A DNA stretch of 25,189 bases from Fluviibacter sp039805725 (GTDB lineage Bacteria; Pseudomonadota; Gammaproteobacteria; Burkholderiales; Rhodocyclaceae): NCBI GenBank assembly GCA_039805725.1, contig JBDLTT010000039.1:1-25189 (forward strand), in the 5' to 3' direction. The translations under genes and the position numbers were made by a program. Below, one piece after another: positions 1-7,048 of the stretch (positions within the stretch are counted from its first letter, which is position 1; every line of letters starts with the position of its first letter). Under the pieces are notes generated by a model. It was not told where the DNA came from, searched no databases, and saw only the letters and a program-made list of their open reading frames with translations.

Positions 1-13
1 GGGGGGTGCGTGT

Positions 14-90
14 TGGGGAGTCGCCAAGCTGGTTAAGGCACCGGATTTTGATTCCGGCATGCGAAGGTTCGAATCCTTCCTCCCCAGCCA
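14..90 (+). tRNA. tRNA-Gln (anticodon UUG)
   Basis: A full cloverleaf can be folded. The acceptor arm TGGGGAG (14-20) pairs with CTCCCCA (80-86), followed by discriminator G and an encoded CCA (88-90). The anticodon stem CCGGA/TCCGG encloses the loop TTTTGAT, giving anticodon TTG. The T arm carries GGTTCGAATCC. A U1-A72 first pair with a G discriminator is typical of bacterial tRNA-Gln. In many proteobacteria a tRNA-Gln lies just upstream of prs, as it does here. The promoter is not visible because only 13 bases precede the gene. Confidence 0.97.
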
Positions 91-97
91 AGAATTC

Positions 98-130
98 GGG
101 CAGTTGCGCAGGCAGCTGCCCATTTTGTTT
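98..130 (+). terminator. Rho-independent terminator after tRNA-Gln
   Basis: GGGCAGTTG (98-106) pairs with CAGCTGCCC (113-121) with one G-T wobble and a six-base loop. The T-rich tail ATTTTGTTT follows at 122-130. It would separate the tRNA transcript from prs, so prs probably has its own promoter in the remaining ~75 bases, where I see no convincing -35/-10 pair. Confidence 0.75.
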
Positions 131-207
131 GTAGCTCGTTGGTGGCATGAGCGTGTGCCGCTGCGAGCATCCCGATTGGTCCAGGACACCAAAAGGATAT
201 AAGCATC

Positions 208-1158
208 ATGGGCTTCCAGAACCTGATGGTCTTTTCCGGCAACGCCAACCCCAAGTTGGCGGCCGAAGTTGCTCAGCGTCTCGGGCTGCCACTAGGGCGT
301 GCCGATGTCGGCCGTTTCTCCGATGGCGAAGTGAGCGTCGAGATCCAGGAGCATGTGCGCGGTAACGATGTCTTCGTGCTGCAGTCGACTTGCCACCCGT
401 CGAATGACAATCTAATGGAGCTGCTGGTCATCGTCGACGCGCTCAAGCGCGCATCGGCCGGCCGGATCACGGCGGCCATTCCGTATTTCGGCTATGCGCG
501 ACAGGATCGTCGCCCACGTTCAAACCGTGTGCCGATCGCGGCCAAGCTGGTCGCCAATATGCTGGTTGCCGCCGGCGTCGACCGCGTCATGACGATGGAT
601 CTGCACGCTGAACAGATTCAAGGTTTCTTCGATATTCCGGTCGATAACATCTACGGTCTGCCAATCCTGCTGGAAGACGTGCAGAACAAACATCTGGAAA
701 AGCCGATCGTGGTGTCGCCCGACCATGGCGGCGTGGTCCGTGCCCGCTCTCTGGCCAAGCGCCTGGAATGCGATCTGGCCATCATCGACAAGCGTCGCCC
801 CAAAGCGAACGTGTCGGAAGTCATGAACATCATCGGCGACGTCGCCGGCAAGGATTGCATCATCGTCGACGATCTCGTCGATACGGCCGGTACGCTATGC
901 AAGGCCGCCGTTGCCCTGAAAGAAAATGGCGCACGCAGCGTCACCGCCTACTGTACCCACCCGGTACTGTCCGGCGCTGCAGTCGAGCGCCTGAATGAGT
1001 CGGTGCTCGACGAGCTGGTGGTACTGGACACCATCCCGCTCACCGAAGCTGCACAAAAGTGTTTACGCATCCGACAACTGTCGGTTGCCGAGTTGCTGGC
1101 GGAAACCATCCGCCGCATCAGCAAGGAAGACTCTGTCTCCTCGCTGTTCATCGACTGA
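208..1158 (+). CDS. prs: Ribose-phosphate pyrophosphokinase (PRPP synthetase)
   Basis: This 316-residue cytosolic enzyme transfers pyrophosphate from ATP to ribose 5-phosphate. The PRPP product feeds nucleotide, histidine, tryptophan and NAD synthesis. The length is normal for the bacterial class I family. Visible motifs are YARQDRR (96-102), the signature DLHAEQIQGFF (131-141), KRRP (195-198) and the PRPP-binding loop IIVDDLVDTAGTL (218-230). The ATG at 208 is preceded by an AAAAGGA ribosome site at 191-197. The gene sits between tRNA-Gln and rplY, the order known from many gamma- and betaproteobacteria. rplY follows after 65 bases with no terminator, so the two may be co-transcribed. Confidence 0.97.
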   Translation: MGFQNLMVFSGNANPKLAAEVAQRLGLPLGRADVGRFSDGEVSVEIQEHVRGNDVFVLQSTCHPSNDNLMELLVIVDALKRASAGRITAAIPYFGYARQDRRPRSNRVPIAAKLVANMLVAAGVDRVMTMDLHAEQIQGFFDIPVDNIYGLPILLEDVQNKHLEKPIVVSPDHGGVVRARSLAKRLECDLAIIDKRRPKANVSEVMNIIGDVAGKDCIIVDDLVDTAGTLCKAAVALKENGARSVTAYCTHPVLSGAAVERLNESVLDELVVLDTIPLTEAAQKCLRIRQLSVAELLAETIRRISKEDSVSSLFID

Positions 1159-1223
1159 GGCGTCAGCCCCGGTCATTTAACCGGATAACCTGGTCGCGGG
1201 TTGTCCAATTTCTGGAGTCAATC

Positions 1224-1856
1224 ATGAGCAGTTTTGAATTTAATGCTACCAAGCGCGATGTGCAGGGATCGAGTGCGAGCCGCCGCCTGCGTCGTGCTGG
1301 CCGAGTCCCCGGCGTCATTTATGGCGCAGGCAAGCCGGCTGTTTCGTTCGACGTCGATCACAACGAAATCTACCAGTGCCTGCGTAAAGAAGCGTTCCAT
1401 TCGTCCGTCGTTTCGGCGAATCTGGACGGCGCCAAAGAACAGGTTTTGTTGCGCGACGTGCAGCTGCACGCCTACAAGCCGTTGGTGCTGCACGTGGATT
1501 TCCAACGCGTCGATGCCAATACCGAACTGCACACCAAGGTGCCGCTGCACTTTACCAACGGCGAAGTCTGCCCGGGCGTCAAGCTGCAAGGCGGTATCGT
1601 TAGCCATGTGATCACCGAAGTGGATGTTGCCTGTTTGCCGAAGGCGCTACCGGAATTCATCGAAGTGGATCTGAAGGATCTGGCGATGGGTCATTCGCTG
1701 CACATCAACGACATCAAGCTGCCGGCTGGCGTTCGCGTCATCCTGCACGGTGGTGATAACTCCGTGGTTGCTGCCGTGATGGCCGTTAAGGGCTCTAATG
1801 CCGATGCGGAAACGGCTGCCGTCTCCGATGCTGGCGCAGCACCGACCGCCGAGTAA
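1224..1856 (+). CDS. rplY: 50S ribosomal protein L25 (bL25, Ctc long form)
   Basis: This 210-residue protein binds 5S rRNA in the large ribosomal subunit. The N-terminal half (MSSFEFNATKRDVQG..SRRLRRAGRVPGVIYG) is the 5S-binding L25 domain. The remaining ~110 residues form the TL5/Ctc-type beta domain, and the acidic Ala-rich tail is common in the long form. The reading frame stays open upstream to 1059, but ATG 1224 is chosen because GGAG (1214-1217) lies at proper spacing and homologues begin with this sequence. It follows prs and is closed by a strong terminator, so prs-rplY is a likely transcription unit. Confidence 0.96.
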   Translation: MSSFEFNATKRDVQGSSASRRLRRAGRVPGVIYGAGKPAVSFDVDHNEIYQCLRKEAFHSSVVSANLDGAKEQVLLRDVQLHAYKPLVLHVDFQRVDANTELHTKVPLHFTNGEVCPGVKLQGGIVSHVITEVDVACLPKALPEFIEVDLKDLAMGHSLHINDIKLPAGVRVILHGGDNSVVAAVMAVKGSNADAETAAVSDAGAAPTAE

Positions 1857-1889
1857 GTTGTTTGCTGGGTAACCAGCATTCTGGAGAAA

Positions 1890-1919
1890 GCCGTGCCGGT
1901 TCGCCCGCACGGCTTTTTT
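1890..1919 (+). terminator. Rho-independent terminator after rplY
   Basis: GCCGTGC (1890-1896) pairs perfectly with GCACGGC (1907-1913). The ten-base spacer can add two G-C pairs, and TTTTTT follows at 1914-1919. This is a textbook intrinsic terminator, so pth probably starts from its own promoter in the 34 bases beyond it or by read-through. Confidence 0.92.
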
Positions 1920-1953
1920 CATGGAACGTCCGATTTACGTTAGGCTATAGCGC

Positions 1954-2619
1954 ATGACCCAACCGATACCAAATTCCCAGCCATCAAAATCAACCGATAA
2001 GCCAGCCCCGGTGAAGTCACAGCCATCGCCGATCCGGCTCATCGTAGGGCTGGGTAATCCGGGCGCGGAATACGAACGCACGCGCCACAATGCAGGGTGC
2101 TGGGCTGTCGATGAGATGGCGCGGGTGCTCGGTGCGAGTGCTTTTAGCGCGGATAAAAAGATGAAAGCCGATGTGGCTTCGGCTGCCGTCGAAGGCCGCA
2201 AAGTCTGGATCATCAAGCCGCAGACATTTATGAACTGCTCTGGCCAATCGGTCGGGCCGTTTGCACGTTTCCACGACATTCGCCCGAACGAAGTGCTGGT
2301 CTTACATGACGAGCTCGACCTCTTGCCGGGTCAGCTGCGCGTTAAGCTCGGCGGCAGCAGCGGCGGCCATAATGGTCTCAAAGACATCCAGGCTGCTCTC
2401 GGCACGCCGGACTACTGGCGTTTGCGTATCGGCATTGGCCACCCGCGTTCGCTACAGTTGAACCAGGGCGTGGCCGACTTTGTACTGCACCGGCCGCGCC
2501 AGGATGAACAGATCGAAATTGATCGCGCTGTAGATCGTGTCGCTGCAGAAGCCCACTTACTCGTACGCGGTGATATGGCCGAGGCGCAGCGTCTGCTGCA
2601 TACGGTTCCAAAGCTATGA
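1954..2619 (+). CDS. pth: Peptidyl-tRNA hydrolase
   Basis: Pth cleaves peptidyl-tRNA released from stalled ribosomes and so recycles tRNA in the cytosol. Motifs are GLGNPG (32-37), the catalytic-His segment RHNAG (His45), MNCSG, HDELDL with the catalytic-region Asp, and GGSSGGHNGLKDI. The family is usually about 190 residues. Here 221 residues are read because about 26 Pro/Ser/Lys-rich residues precede the conserved IRLIVGLGNPG start. ATG 1954 lacks a clear Shine-Dalgarno. A GTG at 2011 would give a normal-length protein but also lacks one, so the start is uncertain. rplY is upstream. The usual next gene, ychF, is displaced by about 9.6 kb. Confidence 0.95.
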   Translation: MTQPIPNSQPSKSTDKPAPVKSQPSPIRLIVGLGNPGAEYERTRHNAGCWAVDEMARVLGASAFSADKKMKADVASAAVEGRKVWIIKPQTFMNCSGQSVGPFARFHDIRPNEVLVLHDELDLLPGQLRVKLGGSSGGHNGLKDIQAALGTPDYWRLRIGIGHPRSLQLNQGVADFVLHRPRQDEQIEIDRAVDRVAAEAHLLVRGDMAEAQRLLHTVPKL

Positions 2620-2652
2620 GTTGGTAGACGTGCATACTTTGATGGCCGGGGT

Positions 2653-2665
2653 TCCCAAATTGGGA
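2653..2665. promoter_or_regulatory. Inverted repeat, possible operator
   Basis: TCCCAA-A-TTGGGA is a perfect 13-base palindrome in the 144-base gap between pth and the winged-helix regulator gene. Palindromes of this size upstream of a regulator gene are often operators, so autoregulation is possible. This is inference only, since a 6+1+6 repeat can also arise by chance. Confidence 0.3.
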
Positions 2666-2763
2666 TTTCCAGTGATTCACGTCGCCAAATTCCAGTTATT
2701 CTCGTGCAAGACTGATTCAGAATCGCTACTTAGAAACCGGTACACATAGGCTCCCTTCGCCCA

Positions 2764-3279
2764 ATGACAGCCAAAACGAACAAGCCATTCGAGCACTGCT
2801 TCGATAACTTTGATGAAAAGTTTATGGCCTATTTTGGCAAGATCGCGTTCACTACAAATCGATTTATCATTCATCATATGCGTCGGATGCTGACGGATAT
2901 GGATTTAGACGCAGAGTCTGCAATTGTCTGGGGGTTGCTCGGGCAGATGAATGTTGCTCACTATATGCACTACAGCAAGGGTGAAATCCGCCAATTTGAT
3001 GATGATGGCAATGTTACGCCCCGACCCGAAATAAAGCCCGTTCGCCTTACAGACATCATCCAGGTCACAGGTTTGCCACGTGAGACTGTCAGACGAAAGC
3101 TGAAAATTCTGGAAGAAAAGGGTCGGGTGATGCAAACCAAGAATCGGCATTGGATGATTCTCGAAACGGGCGTAGACACTGAGGCGATTGAATTCACAAA
3201 GACCTCAACACGGTTGTTACTCGAGACCGCCAGAGATGTGGCACATTTGCTCAACCAAGATGAAAACAAGTCACGCTAA
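2764..3279 (+). CDS. Winged helix-turn-helix transcriptional regulator, uncharacterised
   Basis: A 171-residue soluble protein with no signal peptide or membrane segment. Residues ~1-85 are predicted largely helical. From about residue 92, LTDIIQVTGLPRETVRRKLKILEEKGRV reads as a helix-turn-helix with recognition helix (RETVRRKLKILEEKG), followed by a wing-like strand (NRHWMILE). The arrangement resembles MarR/Crp-type winged helices, but I cannot place it in a named family. There are no visible cofactor-binding motifs. The gene is AT-rich compared with its neighbours (the 60 bases from 2821 hold only 23 G or C by hand count), suggesting acquired DNA. It leads a run of six forward genes with short gaps and is the obvious candidate regulator of that run. 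The Shine-Dalgarno is weak. Confidence 0.75.
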   Translation: MTAKTNKPFEHCFDNFDEKFMAYFGKIAFTTNRFIIHHMRRMLTDMDLDAESAIVWGLLGQMNVAHYMHYSKGEIRQFDDDGNVTPRPEIKPVRLTDIIQVTGLPRETVRRKLKILEEKGRVMQTKNRHWMILETGVDTEAIEFTKTSTRLLLETARDVAHLLNQDENKSR

Positions 3280-3313
3280 GTGGTTTAACCATGAATTTAA
3301 TTGGAGATATCTT

Positions 3314-3676
3314 ATGAAAAAGACCATGATGATTGCTGTGAGCCTCGCTCTGGTTTCTGGGGTGACATTGGCGCAAAGCAGTAACCTTAAGAGCGGCCTG
3401 GGTGGTGCGGTCGGTGGGGCTGCGGGTGCTGCAATTGGTAATGAAGTAGGCGGCACGACAGGTGCGGTCGTAGGTGGTGCGGTTGGCGGTGGCGCCGGCG
3501 CTGCGGTGACGACTAAGGGTAAAGGTAAAACGGGCGCCATCGTTGGCGGTGCGGTTGGCGGTGGCGCTGGTGCGGCAGTCGGTAAAAAGGCCGGTGGTGG
3601 CACGGGTGGTGCAGCACTCGGTGCCGGACTTGGCGGTGGCGCGGGTGCGGCGCTGGGTCGCCAACTCTCGAAATAA
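3314..3676 (+). CDS. Exported glycine-zipper repeat protein
   Basis: A 120-residue protein with a clear signal peptide (MKKTMMIAVSLALVSGVTLA, then Q). The mature part is almost wholly four tandem ~24-residue units rich in GxxxG/GGAVGGGAGAAV. Units two and three are nearly identical (TGAVVGGAVGGGAGAAV and TGAIVGGAVGGGAGAAV). Such glycine zippers pack helices in membranes and occur in small outer-membrane or periplasmic proteins. No Cys follows the signal, so it is not a lipoprotein. The frame is open upstream to 3188, but ATG 3314 has TTGGAGA at 3301-3307 and starts the signal peptide. It lies 34 bases after the regulator and 17 before fabI. The molecular role is unknown. Confidence 0.85.
   Translation: MKKTMMIAVSLALVSGVTLAQSSNLKSGLGGAVGGAAGAAIGNEVGGTTGAVVGGAVGGGAGAAVTTKGKGKTGAIVGGAVGGGAGAAVGKKAGGGTGGAALGAGLGGGAGAALGRQLSK
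3476..3567 (+). repeat. Direct repeat inside the glycine-zipper gene
   Basis: The 20-base block GGTGCGGTTGGCGGTGGCGC occurs at 3476-3495 and again at 3548-3567, exactly 72 bases (24 codons) apart. It marks duplication of one glycine-zipper unit. Identity at DNA level points to recent duplication or gene conversion, and copy number could change by recombination without breaking the frame. Confidence 0.85.
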
Positions 3677-3693
3677 CCGTCTGGTCATCGACG

Positions 3694-4521
3694 ATGTCTA
3701 AAGCTCTTGGTTCGTATGACGCGGTTGATACGATTTATGCCCAGAACAGCCGCGTCGGCGAATTGTTTAAGGGTAAACGAGGTCTAATCGTTGGCATCGC
3801 CAATGCGGACAGTATCGCCTTTGGTTGTGCCACGAAGCTCAGGGCCTTGGGTGCCGATCTGGCGCTGACCTATCAGAATGATAAGTCAAAGGTCTATGTG
3901 GAGCCTCTGGCGCAGCAATTGGGTGTGGAACTGTTCTTGGCGCTAGACGTGACCAATTCCGAACAGATGCAGTCAGTATTTGATGCGATTGAACAAAAGT
4001 GGGGTCGCCTGGACTTTATTATTCATTCGATCGCATTTGCGCCAAAGAACGATCTGCATGGCAGGATCGTCGACTGCTCTCGCGATGGCTTTCTCAAAGC
4101 CATGCAGATCTCCTGCCATTCCTTCATCGAGATGGCGCACTATGCGGAGCCGCTCATGACGAACGGCGGTGCGATGATTACCATGACGTATTACGGATCA
4201 GATAAGGTCATCGAGAACTACAACATGATGGGCCCAGTGAAAGCAGCGCTGGAATCCACTGTTCGGTATATGGCCAAAGACCTGGGATCAAAGCGAATCC
4301 GCGTTTATGCGGTGTCGCCGGGACCGATTCGCACACGAGCGGCGAGTGGCATCGGCAACTTTGATGATCTGATCGATATGGCCGTCTCAAGGTCGCCAGA
4401 GGGTCGGGTTGTGGATACTGCCGAAATTGGTCGCGTGGTGTCTTTCCTAGTCAGCGAAGGGGCTTCGGGCATGACGGGCGATGTCATTTATGTCGATGCT
4501 GGCCTGCATATCGTTGGATAG
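3694..4521 (+). CDS. fabI: Enoyl-[acyl-carrier-protein] reductase, FabI type (NADH)
   Basis: FabI reduces trans-2-enoyl-ACP in the last step of each fatty-acid elongation cycle. This 275-residue protein is a divergent short-chain dehydrogenase. It has the FabI-style nucleotide-binding start GLIVGIANADSIAFGCA, YQND, HSIAFAP, the catalytic Tyr-x6-Lys (YNMMGPVK), and SPGPIRTRAASGI with GDVIYVDAG near the end. About 20 extra residues precede the usual start. No better start with a ribosome site is seen, and a TTG at 3763 is possible but unsupported. It sits inside a six-gene run next to a regulator and small envelope proteins rather than among fab genes, and faces an RND efflux operon. Whether it is the only enoyl-ACP reductase of the cell cannot be told here. 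Confidence 0.93.
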   Translation: MSKALGSYDAVDTIYAQNSRVGELFKGKRGLIVGIANADSIAFGCATKLRALGADLALTYQNDKSKVYVEPLAQQLGVELFLALDVTNSEQMQSVFDAIEQKWGRLDFIIHSIAFAPKNDLHGRIVDCSRDGFLKAMQISCHSFIEMAHYAEPLMTNGGAMITMTYYGSDKVIENYNMMGPVKAALESTVRYMAKDLGSKRIRVYAVSPGPIRTRAASGIGNFDDLIDMAVSRSPEGRVVDTAEIGRVVSFLVSEGASGMTGDVIYVDAGLHIVG

Positions 4522-4537
4522 TCGGAACTAGAGGCAC

Positions 4538-4774
4538 ATGATGAAATTACTATTGACCGGTTTACCGGGTGACGCGACTGCGGATAAGGTCAAGGTGGGC
4601 ATGGAAAAGCTTGGCCCGGTAAGCCATGTGGAAATCGTCGACAAGGGAAATGATGCCGTTTGGGCCATCGTGGAGATGGCAATCACTGATGATCAGGCAT
4701 TTCGGATTACGCGCCAGATAACCGACATCTGGCACGATGGGAAATTCGTTAACATCACGATCATGAACCATTGA
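4538..4774 (+). CDS. RRM-like mini-protein, putative RNA-binding
   Basis: A 78-residue soluble protein. The opening strand LLLTGLP resembles the RNP2 motif of RNA-recognition domains, and WAIVEM sits where RNP1 would be. The strand-helix-strand-strand-helix-strand pattern also fits an RRM, but the aromatic RNP1 residues are mostly missing, so RNA binding is not assured. Two adjacent ATG codons (4538 and 4541) follow an AGAGG ribosome site, and either could be used. It lies 16 bases after fabI and 21 before the next gene. A second small RRM-like gene occurs at 11967, at the other end of the same accessory block. Confidence 0.75.
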   Translation: MMKLLLTGLPGDATADKVKVGMEKLGPVSHVEIVDKGNDAVWAIVEMAITDDQAFRITRQITDIWHDGKFVNITIMNH

Positions 4775-4795
4775 TCTGTCTAACATGAGGTGCAT

Positions 4796-5158
4796 ATGAA
4801 ACAACTAATTAACGTCTTGTTAGGGATGTTTTTGGGACTGGGTGTTGTAACAGTCAATGCTCAGAGTGTTTCCATTTCTCCGTCGGGTTCGATTCGGTTA
4901 AATGCCGATGATGGAGACTCTAGCGGTCGAGGGCGGGAAAGCGCGCCGGGTCAGTTGAAGAAGGAATATGGCGGCTCTGCAACAGATTATGCCCCAGGTC
5001 AGCAGAATAAGAATCGAGGCGATAGCTGGTTTGGTGGTGATGACAGCCGAACCAAAGACAACGCGAAAGGGCGCGACCATAAAAATGGCGCAAAGGGCAA
5101 AGCCAAAGATCGTGCAGGCACAAAAGGTAGCAATAGTAGCGGCAAGGGTAAAAATTAA
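4796..5158 (+). CDS. Exported intrinsically disordered protein, unknown function
   Basis: A 120-residue protein. Residues 1-23 are a signal peptide (MKQLINVLLGMFLGLGVVTVNA, then Q). The rest is low-complexity and hydrophilic, rich in Gly, Lys, Asp, Asn and Ser, with no hydrophobic core. Two APGQ motifs (SAPGQLKKEYG and YAPGQQNKNRG) form a short repeat, and the tail is strongly basic (KGKAKDRAGTKGSN...GKGKN). No Cys is present. ATG 4796 is chosen over GTG 4790 because GAGG (4787-4790) is the ribosome site. I do not recognise the family. It is the fifth gene of the six-gene run, and its composition is AT-richer than the core genes. Confidence 0.72.
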   Translation: MKQLINVLLGMFLGLGVVTVNAQSVSISPSGSIRLNADDGDSSGRGRESAPGQLKKEYGGSATDYAPGQQNKNRGDSWFGGDDSRTKDNAKGRDHKNGAKGKAKDRAGTKGSNSSGKGKN

Positions 5159-5172
5159 TTGGACACGAAATT

Positions 5173-5514
5173 ATGAGCACACGTTTCATACTTAAAATGG
5201 TTGCAGCGGGTATTGTTGCCGGCAGCTTTTCCGGACAATTTGCTCAGGCCCGGGACTATTCTGCCCAGCGCTTGGGGGCGTTTGCGGGTGCGATGAAGTT
5301 CTGTGCTGATGAGGATGGGGCATGGGGCGATCGCTACCGCGATGCGCGTCGAAAGGTGGCTCGCGAAGTTGATGGAATGTCGCGCCAGGAAAAATCTCGC
5401 GCAATCGAAGCCAGAGACCGGGCTTATGATAATGGCCGCTTCATGGGGAAACGTCTGGATCAGCGCGAATGCCGCTCGTTGATACGGCAGAGTGAATGGA
5501 ACCGCTACCGGTAA
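5173..5514 (+). CDS. Small exported protein, unknown function
   Basis: A 113-residue protein with a signal peptide ending at FAQA (about residue 26). The mature ~87 residues are charged, predicted helical and rich in Arg and Asp. Two Cys (44 and 100) could form a disulfide in the periplasm. I do not recognise the family. It follows the disordered exported protein by 14 bases and is the last gene of the forward run. The convergent OprM-like gene ends 22 bases away, with only a weak GGAC/GTCC hairpin between them. Confidence 0.75.
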   Translation: MSTRFILKMVAAGIVAGSFSGQFAQARDYSAQRLGAFAGAMKFCADEDGAWGDRYRDARRKVAREVDGMSRQEKSRAIEARDRAYDNGRFMGKRLDQRECRSLIRQSEWNRYR

Positions 5515-5536
5515 TGCCCTCAAAAGGGACTTAGTC

Positions 5537-7048
5537 CTACTTAAATGGCCAGAACCCCTGCTGGTTGACGGGGTTGCGTGGATCATCGCCCTCGGCAATC
5601 GCTTTGTTTGCTGTCATGGTCTTCTTGTCGGCGGCCTCCCAGCCACCGCCCAGCGCCATGAAGAGTGCTACTTGTGAGAGCGCACGGTCTGCTTGTGATG
5701 CGGCGAGTTCAAGTTGTGCTTTAAACAAGCTGTCTTCTGCATTCAACACGGTCAGATAATCCGTGTAGCCATAATTGAATTGCATGCTTGAGAGGTTGGC
5801 ATAAGTTTTGAGCGTGCCTACCTGCTTTTGTCGAGCTGCCACGAGTTTTTTAGTTTCCCGTGTGGCAATCAAGGCATTGTCTGTATCCCGGAAAGCGCTT
5901 TCAACTGATTTCAGGTACTGGCTCATCAAAGCCTGTTGCTCGGCTTTGGCGCCCATATACTGACCATAAATCTCGCCGCCTTTGAATAGTGGCCCCGTGA
6001 CGATGGCGCCTACATCCCAGATGCTGGAGCCTGTAGTAAATAATGAACCGAGTGCTGTTGCTGTTGTGCCAACCGAACCGGTGAGTGAGATGTTCGGAAA
6101 GAACTGGGCCTTGATGGCCCCGATCTGTGCATTCGCTGCAATGAGCTGTTGCTCGGACAAGCGGACATCCGGGCGGCGTGCGAGCAAATCAGACGGCAGT
6201 CCGGCAGGGGGTGTGGGTAGTACGAGCTGATCGATGGGTTTGCCACGGGGTACGGTTCCCGGATTTCGACCGAGTACAAAGTTGAGATTGTTTTCCTGCT
6301 CGCCAATAGCCCGGATTAACGGCGGTATGGATGCCTCGGCCGCGTCGACTTGCGATTGGATCTGCGATACCTGAACCATGTTGGCAGTCCCATAACGGAA
6401 ACGCAGATCCATGATGCGCAGCGTGGTTTTAAAGTTTTCAAGAGTCTGGCGAGCAACGGCCAGCTGCTGATCCAGACTGCGCAACGTGACATAGATGTTA
6501 ACCACTTCGCCGGCAACGCTCAGCGCGATAGCCTGGCGTGAAGCGATTGCAGCCGCTTGATTCGCGCTAGCGGCTTCATACTGGCGACGTAGGCCACCAA
6601 AAACATCGAGCTGCCAAGTGGCAGGTAAGGCCATTGTGCCGATGGTCGTGAGGCTCCCCGGGGTGCTCGTGACCACAGTCTGGTCCAAACCCATGAACTG
6701 ACCGCGTTCGGCGGCACCGTAGTATTCGACCTGCGGAAAGAATTTGCCACGGGTCGTGATCAGTTGGCCGCGGGCTTTACGTACACGGGCGATAGCAGAT
6801 TGCAGATCACGGTTGTTCTGCAGACCTTCCTCCACCAGTTTATTCAGTTCCGGATCTTCAAAAGCTTCCCACCAGGCATCGGTGGATGAGACTGTACCCA
6901 AGGCACTGCCATCGGCCGATTCTGGCGGAGACGAACGGAACTGGTCCGGTGCGCTGACATCCGGCCGTTCATAGTCTGGCCCTACGGCACAAGCAGAAAG
7001 CAGGGTGGCTGCCGTGAGCGGCCAAATTAGATGACGCGGGCGGATCAT
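5537..7048 (-). CDS. RND efflux outer-membrane lipoprotein channel (OprM/NodT family)
   Basis: This 503-residue protein is the TolC-like outer-membrane duct of a tripartite efflux pump. It has a lipoprotein signal with lipobox LLSAC (Cys20), then VGPDYERP, typical of the NodT subfamily. Two similar halves follow, with segments such as LNKLVEEGLQNNRDL, TWQLDVFGGLRRQ and PNISLTGSVG marking the repeated coiled-coil/beta-barrel units. Length matches OprM-type proteins. Its ATG overlaps the TGA of the pump gene (ATGA), which implies translational coupling. It is the third and last gene of the adaptor-pump-channel operon. Confidence 0.95.
   Translation of the reverse strand: MIRPRHLIWPLTAATLLSACAVGPDYERPDVSAPDQFRSSPPESADGSALGTVSSTDAWWEAFEDPELNKLVEEGLQNNRDLQSAIARVRKARGQLITTRGKFFPQVEYYGAAERGQFMGLDQTVVTSTPGSLTTIGTMALPATWQLDVFGGLRRQYEAASANQAAAIASRQAIALSVAGEVVNIYVTLRSLDQQLAVARQTLENFKTTLRIMDLRFRYGTANMVQVSQIQSQVDAAEASIPPLIRAIGEQENNLNFVLGRNPGTVPRGKPIDQLVLPTPPAGLPSDLLARRPDVRLSEQQLIAANAQIGAIKAQFFPNISLTGSVGTTATALGSLFTTGSSIWDVGAIVTGPLFKGGEIYGQYMGAKAEQQALMSQYLKSVESAFRDTDNALIATRETKKLVAARQKQVGTLKTYANLSSMQFNYGYTDYLTVLNAEDSLFKAQLELAASQADRALSQVALFMALGGGWEAADKKTMTANKAIAEGDDPRNPVNQQGFWPFK

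Noticed and set aside
1059..1223. Upstream open extension of the rplY frame overlapping prs
   Set aside because: The extra residues do not resemble L25, and ATG 1224 has a good GGAG site.
3271..3688. Pro/Ala-rich and Thr/Arg-rich open frames antisense to the glycine-zipper gene
   Set aside because: They mirror the Gly/Ala repeats of the sense gene and have no start site or independent features.
4021..4050. Ala in HSIAFAP of FabI at the position equal to E. coli Gly93, as a triclosan-resistance mark
   Set aside because: Alanine at this position is usual in many FabI proteins that remain sensitive, and the other pocket residues (YNMMG, Phe after SGIGN) look ordinary.
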